Shown piece by piece: positions 51,960 to 64,000 of a stretch of DNA of 64,000 bases (positions are counted from its first letter, which is position 1; every line of letters starts with the position of its first letter). The DNA lies in contig JACVTC010000047.1 in assembly GCA_016946835.1 (NCBI GenBank), forward strand, positions 398,501 through 462,500. Direction: 5' to 3'. The position numbers were made by a program, and so were the translations under genes. The stretch is from Neocallimastix lanati (nom. inval.) (Eukaryota; Neocallimastigomycota; Neocallimastigomycetes; Neocallimastigales; Neocallimastigaceae). The notes beneath the pieces were generated by a model. The model made no database searches. It was not told the DNA's origin and saw only the letters and a list, made by a program, of their open reading frames with translations.

Positions 51960-51969
51960 ATAAAAACAC
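51959..51969 (+). other. Chromovirus D self-priming primer-binding site
   Basis: AATAAAAACAC, starting at the last LTR base, is the exact complement of GTGTTTTTATT (51768-51778) downstream of the TATA box. No tRNA-type TGG follows the LTR. It agrees with the Tf1/sushi self-priming mode and with the B-family sites. Confidence 0.6.
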
Positions 51970-52010
51970 CACTAAACTAAGCACAATACCTTTGCACTTT
52001 TACTCTTTTT

Positions 52011-52333
52011 GGAACCCCGTTAAAGAATCCCATTTTCTACTACTATTTTTGGAACCCCGTTAAGGAATCCCATTTTCTACTACTATTTTTGGAACCCCGT
52101 TAAGGAATCCCATTTTCTACTACTATTTTTGGAACCCCGTTAAGGAATCCCATTTTCTACCACTATTTTTGGAACACCGTTAAGGAATCCCATTTACTAC
52201 TATTCTTTTTTGGAACCCCGTTAAGGAATCCCATTCTCTACTACTCTTTTTGGAACCCCGTTAAGTAATCCCATTCTCTATTACTCTTTTTGGAATCCCG
52301 TTAAGGAATCCCATTTTCTACTATTTTTGAAAC
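52011..52333 (+). repeat. 40-bp tandem repeat in chromovirus D leader
   Basis: About eight copies of a 40-bp unit (GGAACCCCGTTAAGGAATCC, then CATTTTCTACTACTATTTTT). The first copies are nearly exact and the last three vary in sequence and length. It stands between primer-binding site and gag, as does the 36-bp array of element B, and both units contain TTTCTACT. Confidence 0.93.
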
Positions 52334-52512
52334 CACTTACCAAGACTATAAATTTTTCTACCAAAATTCATGCATGAATTTATAAATTCAATCGGAACCC
52401 TTGAATTTTACTATATATTAAAATTATTAATATTTTCAATAATCCATATAACCATCCTTGAAATTAAAATTATTTATATTGAAATTAAATATTTACTTCT
52501 TCTAATAATTAA

Positions 52513-56784
<4,272 letters not shown>

Positions 56785-56852
56785 ATATAAATCATTTAAT
56801 CAAAAATAAATTTTATTTCATCAAAGTACTATTAATCATTCTAACTTATGAT

Positions 56853-56915
<63 letters not shown>

Positions 56916-57135
56916 ATTTTATATTATTCAAAAACATTTATTCTAGATAGTTTTATTTTTATACTTTATTTTCAAAACTTAAAATTCATGTAATTTTTAT
57001 TATCCAATGTATTAATTAAATTATCACTCCTATAAGTATTTTAGTTATAGTTTATTATTATAAAAGTTAGAATTAGAAATAGTTTAGATTTAAAGTAAAA
57101 GATTCGTCTGGCATCCGAATCCTAGAGGAGGACCA
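56785..57135 (+). other. Chromovirus D 3' untranslated region
   Basis: No gene. It contains an A-run of about 55 bases (near 56859-56913) and, before the 3' LTR, the purine tract AGAGGAGGACCA that would prime plus-strand DNA synthesis. Confidence 0.75.
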
Positions 57136-57743
57136 TGTAACGAATCTTAAAAAATTAGAAATTAGAATGCTGGCATAGTGGTTAGTCACTATGACCTCAG
57201 CCTGAACCACTAGGGTTCGACTCACACCTTTACTAAAATTTTATATCATTTAAATTTTAAAGAATTTTTATACTTCATTTCTGTATTTGTTTCTGTATTT
57301 GTTTCTGTATAAATTTCTGAAAAAATTAACAAAAGACATTCTTAGAAATTAATAGAAACAAATCAGATAGAAATTCTATTTTAATTTATCTTTTATCATT
57401 ATTTCTTTTAGATTCTTTTTAACCGAAAATAATCAATTTTTATGAAACTTTTTAATGATTTTATGGTTTTAAATTTTTATGGATTTAAATTTTGAAAAAC
57501 TATAAATAGGAGTGAATTTCGCAGCCAAAAAAAAAAATATTCTAAAAAATTGTGTTTTTATTAATTATTGAATTAATTAATAAGTAATTCGAAATATTAC
57601 AATAATTAATCTTTATAATTAATATTTTTAAATTTCTTAATTAATAAAACTATATTCTAAAAAACCAAATTACTTATTAATTAAAAAGTGCTTACCTATT
57701 GTGTTACACTCTTTAAAACACGGATATTCCAATATTCGTTACA
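57136..57743 (+). repeat. Chromovirus D 3' LTR
   Basis: 608 bp, TGTAACGAATC to ATTCGTTACA, near-identical to the reassembled 5' LTR. It carries the same A box / B box module at 57171-57223. Confidence 0.94.
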
Positions 57744-57748
57744 AGGGG

Positions 57749-58316
57749 AGGCATTATAGAAAATAAAGAAATTATTTTAAATAATATTTAAACAACCAAC
57801 AATAACCCACAAAAACAAATAAATTATAAAGATAAACACGAAGAATATTTCTTCGAAAACTATAATGACTCATATAATATTGAGTCAAACCACAATACAA
57901 ATTCACTCTTACCTTACAATGACTTAAATTATTATATCTCCGACGAACAAAATGATAAAGAAAAACTAAATAATGAATTGAAATCATGGACATTGGATTC
58001 AGATACTACCTATCATATGACTGGAGATTTAGATTGTCTTTTAGACAAGAAAAAATATAATAAAAAAATCTTTTTTGCTAACGGTGATTTCGTGAAGTCA
58101 AAATTCATTGGTACTTATAAGGGATATGTCAATGATAACAAAATTAAATTAAAAAATGTTTTATATGTTCCTGAGTTCAAGAAGAACCTTATATCTATTG
58201 ATGGTCTCAGTGATCAACATTATAAAACAATTTTTCAAAAAATTAATAATAAAAAATGGTGTCATATATACAACAAAAAAAATAACAGAGTATGTTGCGC
58301 ATACGCTAATAATTCA
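57749..58316 (+). pseudogene. Copia C protease region
   Basis: Copia C resumes after element D. From 57978 an open frame gives the protease: WTLDSDTTYHMTGDLDCLL, then FANGDFVKSKFIGTYKG and LKNVLYVPEFKKNLISI, all typical of copia. The active-site triad reads D-S-D where DSG or DTG is expected. The upstream part (57749-57977) is Asn- and Tyr-rich with stops. The frame is interrupted by a solo LTR at 58322. Confidence 0.82.
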
Positions 58317-58321
58317 AATAC

Positions 58322-59023
58322 TGTAAAGATGTGATTATCCCAATCACATTTTAAATTAAAAATTTTTCTTGTGTAATTCAAAAATGTAAATTATTCTTTG
58401 ATTTATAAAATAATAAGCAAAGTAAATAAATCATATGAACTAAATTTTTGAATTATATTCTTTAAGCCACAAGATAAATTTTTAATGTAATAATTTTTAT
58501 AAAATTTAATTCTGAGAAAATTATTGTTGTAAAATAATTTAAATGAATTAATTAAAGTTTAAAACAAAATAAATTAATAATTTATTTTGTAAAAATTAAG
58601 TTTCAAAATTTAATCATGACTCCTTTAACATTGTTTTTAAATCGAAAATAAATAAAGACTTTACTTATAATATTAAAATAATAAATAGATAATAAATGTA
58701 CTTAATTTTAATTATTTAGTATTTAGTTTAATTAATAATTATATTTTTCTAAATTTAGTTATAGTTTATAAATTTATTATTTAATAAAATTCATTAGGAT
58801 AGTTTTATATTAAAATATATGTAATTTAAATAAAATAATATATTATCAATGTATTTAGGAAAAGTATAAATAGAAGATACTTTTCACATTTTTTCTCGAT
58901 GTAATTGTTATTTAACAAATAACTATTAAATATTAATAAAATATATTTTAATAAAAAATTTTTTAATAAAATAAAATTTATTGTATTTTGTTATTATAAT
59001 CTATTTTAGTGTTTTCTTTTACA
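58322..59023 (+). mobile_element. Solo LTR in copia C
   Basis: 702 bp, TGTAAAGATGTGATTATCCC to TTTTCTTTTACA, with an AATAC duplication at 58317-58321 and 59024-59028. Its end (TTATAATCTATTTTAGTG) relates it to the B-type LTRs. Confidence 0.9.
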
Positions 59024-59028
59024 AATAC

Positions 59029-59935
59029 ATATGTGATGTGGACTTCTAAAAATAAAAAAACATTTAATAATAATAAGGCATACTCCTATTCCTCCTCATC
59101 ATCTAATGATATAGACTCTCTTGATATGTGGCATAGAAGATTGGGTCACTTTAATATTGAAGGCTTAAAAGACTCACTCCCAAAAATAAATAATAAATAT
59201 AAATGCAAGATATGTGCAAAAATCTAAGTTAAGAAATTTCCCTTTTTATTCAAATCTCAAAAGAGCAAGTGAGCCTTTTGAATTAATCCATATGGACACA
59301 GTTACTATTAGTAACTACTCTTTATATGGAAATAAATATATCTTATCTATCTTAGATGATTATTCAAGGTTCGGTTGGGGTCATCTTCTTAAAATCCAAA
59401 GGTGACATATTTAACGCTTTTCATAATTGGTTTTTAAAGGTGAATAACATTTTTAATAAAAGTGTCAAACATCTAAGAACAGATAATGGAAAGGAGTTTT
59501 CCAATAATAACTTTGATAATTTCTGTAACTTAAACGGTATCATTCATGAATACACTCTTATTCTCCTCAACAAAATGGAAGGATTGAACGCCTTCACGGT
59601 TCTCTTTTTCCTAACGCTAGAGCTATGTTGGAGGATGCACATCTTAATCACATATTTTGGGAAGACGCAATTGCTACTGCTAATTTTATATATAATAGAA
59701 TCCCACAGAAAGGTATCAATAACAATGTTCCTTATGAACTTCTTTATGACGAAAAAGTGGACTTTGAGAAATTTAGAGTATTTGGATGTCAAGTATTTTT
59801 TTATGTTCCCAAACAACTTCGTAACAAATTAACCAACTCGACTTTACCCGGAATATTTCATGGATATGATAATAACCCCTCGGCTTTTCGTATTTATGAT
59901 ATTACTAATAATAAAGTTGTTTTCAATAATGGAAT
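59029..59935 (+). pseudogene. Copia C integrase, frameshifted
   Basis: Gag-pre-integrase (DMWHRRLGHFNIEGL, CKIC) and integrase core (HMDTVTIS, LRTDNGKEFSN) are followed by LEDAHLNHIFWEDAIATANF and FRVFGCQVFFYVPKQ. Frame slips lie near 59220, 59390 and 59570; the last removes the frame around the catalytic Glu. The sequence ends at about 59935, where it abuts the minus-strand gag fragment F. Copia RT, RNase H and the 3' LTR are missing. Confidence 0.85.
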
Positions 59936-60159
59936 CTGCTAAGGCCTGTTCCTTGGTAGCCTTTTCCAAATCGTTACTAGATAGGCTATTATTTTTCTTA
60001 GCATTTACTAAATAATCAGATTCAATAAATTTCATGAGACCTCTTGCTTGTAACATGTTACGGATCTTACGGTACCAAAACTCAAAATTCTTTGAGTTAA
60101 GACGATCATTTTCTGGAAGAGTAATATCAGATTTAGATATTTTAACTTGATATTAGCTT
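59936..60159 (-). pseudogene. Copia F gag fragment
   Basis: On the minus strand behind a copia primer-binding site: LPENDRLNSKNFEFWYRKIR followed by NMLQARGLMKFIESDYLVNA and SNDLEKATKEQALADSI, the start of a UBN2-type gag. It stops abruptly at about 59936 against copia C, head to head. No clear ATG stands at the expected start. Confidence 0.75.
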
Positions 60160-60172
60160 GAGACTCTTAATC
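60160..60172 (-). other. Copia F primer-binding site (tRNA-Lys CUU arm)
   Basis: GATTAAGAGTCTC on the minus strand, followed by A. The LTR end ...TTTTACA lies immediately to the right (60173). The far LTR boundary was not found. Confidence 0.75.
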
Positions 60173-63100
60173 TGTAAAATAGTAGAATAAGTTGATAAAT
60201 TGTTTTTTAATGAACTTTATTAATTAGTAAATATATATTTAATTTGGTAATTACAGTGATTAAAATTAATGTCAAAGTAGTTAAATTTATACTAAAAATT
60301 GTGGCTTAAATGTATTAATAATTAAAGTGTACAAGAACATTCTAAGAACATGTGTATTACTAATGTTTATTTAATATTATTAATTGTATTACTAATACAT
60401 GATCAATATTACTAATTATTAATAATTAAAATTAATAAAGAATAAAATTACTAATATAAAATTTTCTTTTAGTTTCTTTATATTGCTAACAATAATTGAT
60501 CATAATAAAATATATTGATATTGATATTAATATAATTTAACTATATATATTCTAGTTAATTATTATTTATAAATTTAGAGCTTGTTTAATTCTAATAAAC
60601 ATTTATACCATAAATCAATGATATCATTTTTATCACATTTTTTATCAATTAATTCGGATTCCTTTTTTTTTGTATTTATTTTTTAATTAAATCATTGATT
60701 TCATCAGTTTTTGTTAATATAAATAATGGTATAAATAATGTAAAATTCACAATGTAATTAAAATAATAAATATAATAATATTCATAATATATAAAAAAAT
60801 AATTTAATAATTTAATTGTTTTAGTTTATTCAATAAAATAAAATAATTAATTTAAAAATATAAAAATATATGCAAAAATAAATTAGTAAATTAGAAATGT
60901 ATTTAGAAAAAATATTAAAGAGAGAAAAGTATGAATTTGTTATTAATAATTATATAGTTGATAACATTTTAAGAAATTAGCAATAAAAGAGAGTATTAAT
61001 AAAACAAAAATAATTTAATTGTGTTTTAATTTATTGTATGTTTGTGTTTGTTGTATTCTGGGTTTATTATAATCAGCTTTGCCCAAACTCTTTATAATTA
61101 ACTACCCGCACTTTTGTTTGTAACTATTCACTTTTTTTTAATGTAATATAAGTGTTTATAATATTGTTTATTTTATTAAAAATATTAAAATATAAAAACA
61201 TATTTATTTTTTTATGGACTATTGCTTTAATAATAAATAGAAATAAAAAATGTTTTTAAATAATTTAATATATGTAATTTTTTTTTATTATAGTAAAATA
61301 TTAACATAAAAAGTAATATTTTAAATAATAATATATTCAGTCAAATGAAAGAAATTATAATTTTATATTAAAAGAGTTAAAATTAAGATAATTGTTTATA
61401 AATATATATAAATTTATTATTTTTATTATTATTATTATTTATAATAATCAATTATTCATGAAAGTTGTAAAATAATTGAATAATCACTTATTAAAAACTT
61501 TTTTATTAATTTTTTATATTATTTAATTATTATTTAAATACAAAATTTTATTTTTTTTTAAAAAAATTATTAATATAAAAATATTAAAAATAAAAAGAAT
61601 AATTTAAAATGAAAAGATTTTTTAAATAAAAAAATTATAATTAAATATATATAATTAAAGAAATTCATTATAATTTTTCAAAAATTTAATTATTTGTTTC
61701 GTAAATTGGTTTATAATAAAGGTTATTTTTTGTTCCAAAAAAAAAAAAAAATAATAATAATAATAAAATAAAACAATATATAATAAAAAAAAAAAAAAAA
61801 TCAAAATATTACTAAATTGGATATATGAAAATGAAATCATAATTTTCTAAAATTTATTAAACTATTTTGCTTTAAATATATATTTTATAAAAAAAAATAA
61901 TTTGTGTTTTATATATAATAAAAAAAAATACATACAAAAATTATAACGAATAATATTAATATCTATATTAAAATTTTATTTTTATACTTTTATCATAAAA
62001 CACCATACGTAATATTTTGATATAGTTGGATTGTTTTTATTAAAAAAACTTAATTACTAATGTATATTATTTTGATTGGATTACCAAGGTTACATTATAC
62101 CAAAGTTTTTTAAAATCTTAAATATATTAATTATTTATATATTATTTTATACCTTTATATTATAATAATTTATTTAATGACTATTTATATGATTAATTTT
62201 AATTATTTTTTATATATTTATTTTTAAAATTTTAATTAAGTTAAATAAATAATATAAAATTTTTCTTATTTCCTTATCAAAAAATTGATAATCTTATCAA
62301 AAAAATTTACTAAACCTTCTTTTTAATATTTTTATTTTGTCCAAAATATTAACATTAAAGGAGTGAATTGTAAATATTATAAATATATAACATAAAATTT
62401 AAAATGTAAGTAATTTGAAATAGTAAATAAAGTACAAATGTTTTTATATATTAATATTAAAGAAGGAAATTATAAATTTAAAGAAGTATAAGGTATTTTG
62501 AAATACTAATGGACTGTTGTCAATATAATAAAAAGATGATAATAAATCATAGAATAACTGTTATTCAAACAAATAAATAGCTCTTTAGTAAATAAATAAT
62601 ATTTTTTATGCATATTTTTATTAATTGAAAAAAAAAAATTAATTTATTATAGATTCTTTAGGTAATAATAGTCATATTATCTTTAATTATATATATAAAT
62701 ATATATAAAGTTCAAGTTCTATATCATTATTTTATAAAAATTTAATATTTAATATTATAAAAATAATAATTCTTTCATTAAATATAGAAAACAATATAAT
62801 TTGTTGTTGTAAGGTTAAACATTGAATCTTATTTATATATGTGTAAAATATTTAGATATAATAATACTGTAATTTATTTATGTTCTAGAAAATTTAAATT
62901 TTATAAACATTATATTTATATATTATTTTCTGTTGTATTATAATATTTTTTATTTTATTTTTATTTTATTTTATTATATATAATTTATAATAATATTATT
63001 ATAAATATATATATATAAAATCAATTTTAAAAGACATATTATAAATTAAACATATCTATTCTATTTGTATAGTAATATATATATATATTTTATTTTTAAA

Positions 63101-63214
63101 CAAGAATATATCAGGATATATTCTTTAATATATTTATACAGAAATAAAATTTAGAAAATCTTTTGATAAAGTATAAGAAAAATAAAAATATTAGTAAAAT
63201 ATATATTGATTAAA
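60173..63214. other. AT-rich intergenic DNA upstream of the tryptophan gene
   Basis: Starts with the copia F LTR remnant. Near 61060-61110 the sequence TTATAATCAGCTTTG followed by AAACTCTTTATA resembles the 3' end of a decayed B-type LTR. The rest is AT-rich with A-runs. The last few hundred bases must hold the promoter of the tryptophan gene, but no single element stands out from the general TATA-like composition. Confidence 0.6.
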
Positions 63215-64000
63215 ATGGCTACACTTATGATAGATAACTATGATAGTTTTACTTACAATATCTATCAATATCTTGAACAATTAGGTGCCCATGTTGTTGT
63301 TTATAGAAATGATAAAATTACAATAGAAGAATGTATAGCTTTAAATCCAAGAAATATTGTTATTTCTCCAGGTCCAGGTCACCCATTAAATTCCTCAGGT
63401 ATTTCAAGAGAAGTTATTGAAACTTTTGCTGGTAAAATCCCAATTTTAGGTGTTTGTCTTGGTGAACAATGTATGTTTGTACATTATGGTGGTACAGTTA
63501 CATATACAGGAGAAATTGTTCATGGAAAAACATCGTCAATTACTCATGATGGTAGGGGTTTATTTAAAGATATTCCCCAAGGAATTCAAGTCACCAGATA
63601 TCACTCTTTATCTGGTGATCCAAAAACCCTTCCTGATTGTTTGGAAATTACAAGTTGGACCAATAGTAGAAAAGTTATGGGTGTTCGTCACAAAGAATAT
63701 GTTATGGAAGGTGTTCAGTTCCATCCAGAGAGTATTGCCAGTGAGGCTGGTTTTCGTATGTTATCTAATTTCTTAAAATGGGAAGGTGGTAAATGGAATG
63801 AACTCCGTATTCGTAATGATTTAGTTAATCCCGTCTATGATAAATTAGGTTATGGTAACCAAAATGGTATTATACCAGGCCAAGAATCAAAAATTAAAAG
63901 TGGCGATGTTGACAATAAAAATACTAAAGAAGTAAACATTTCAATTTCATCAACTCAAAAATCAAATATTAAAGTTAATACAGCACCATTATTACCAAGT
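63215..64000 (+). CDS. trpC: Anthranilate synthase glutamine amidotransferase, N-terminal part of fungal multifunctional Trp protein (partial)
   Basis: An open frame of 262 codons from ATG 63215 to the window edge, with no stop or visible intron. Residues 1-195 are a class I glutamine amidotransferase: MIDNYDSFTYNI at the start, SPGPGHP (51-57), nucleophile Cys81 in GVCLGEQC, and His170/Glu172 in GVQFHPES. The domain releases ammonia from glutamine for anthranilate synthesis with the TrpE subunit. After FLKWEGGKWNE the chain goes on into a polar Ser/Asn/Lys-rich linker rather than stopping. Fungi usually fuse this domain to indole-3-glycerol phosphate synthase and phosphoribosylanthranilate isomerase (Aspergillus trpC, Neurospora trp-1). 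The fusion partners lie outside the window, so trpC is given by analogy. It is the only host gene seen here and looks intact. Confidence 0.93.
   Translation, partial: MATLMIDNYDSFTYNIYQYLEQLGAHVVVYRNDKITIEECIALNPRNIVISPGPGHPLNSSGISREVIETFAGKIPILGVCLGEQCMFVHYGGTVTYTGEIVHGKTSSITHDGRGLFKDIPQGIQVTRYHSLSGDPKTLPDCLEITSWTNSRKVMGVRHKEYVMEGVQFHPESIASEAGFRMLSNFLKWEGGKWNELRIRNDLVNPVYDKLGYGNQNGIIPGQESKIKSGDVDNKNTKEVNISISSTQKSNIKVNTAPLLPS

Noticed and set aside
61655-61840. Short minus-strand frame
   Set aside because: Low-complexity Phe/Ile/Tyr sequence over an A-run; no evidence of a gene.

Overview
The window is extremely AT-rich, with long A/T homopolymers, Asn-rich coding stretches and almost no GC outside genes. 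It is a retrotransposon nest lying next to the start of one host gene. That gene (63215 to the window end) encodes a class I glutamine amidotransferase of anthranilate synthase, with a linker like that of the fungal multifunctional tryptophan protein. Together with the chromodomain Ty3/gypsy and Ty1/copia elements and the base composition, this suggests a fungus. Anaerobic gut fungi (Neocallimastigomycota) are my best guess, but the sequence does not prove it.

Layout: 1-7300 is AT-rich DNA with relics (a possible MULE-type transposase piece, a 29-bp tandem array, a MITE-like inverted repeat, a copia gag relic). 7365-7821 is a broken Rep (HUH endonuclease) gene of the CRESS-DNA type. Next come two inverted LTRs (7822-9275), then a full-length but mutated copia (A, 9657-14803) inside the LTR of a gypsy relic (J). 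From 15069 to 41673 lies an old minus-strand copia (K). K is fused to gypsy J at one end and split by chromovirus B (17887-38427), and B is itself split by further sequence (H) that carries the intact gypsy I (24178-32712) and a short LTR element G without pol (32768-36025). From 41981 to about 59935 lies copia C, split by two solo LTRs and by the intact chromovirus D (44334-57743). D's own 5' LTR is split by the intact gypsy E (44351-51364). A head-to-head copia gag fragment (F) and 3 kb of AT-rich DNA lead to the tryptophan gene.

Insertion boundaries were placed by LTR ends and matching target-site duplications (TSDs). These are 5 bp for copia A, chromoviruses B and D, element G and the solo LTRs, and 4 bp for E and I.

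Three ways of priming reverse transcription can be read in one locus. Copia elements carry an exact 14-nt complement to the tRNA-Lys(CUU) anticodon arm. Gypsy E and I carry a primer-binding site for a tRNA 3' end. Chromoviruses B and D carry a Tf1-like self-priming complement to the predicted 5' end of their own RNA. E and I also share a gag-pol -1 frameshift signal (TTTAAAY heptamer, short spacer, 6-bp stem). Likely competent elements are I, E and D; A, B, C, J and K are broken. Element G has two almost identical LTRs, one unknown ORF and twin hairpins with GACG tetraloops.
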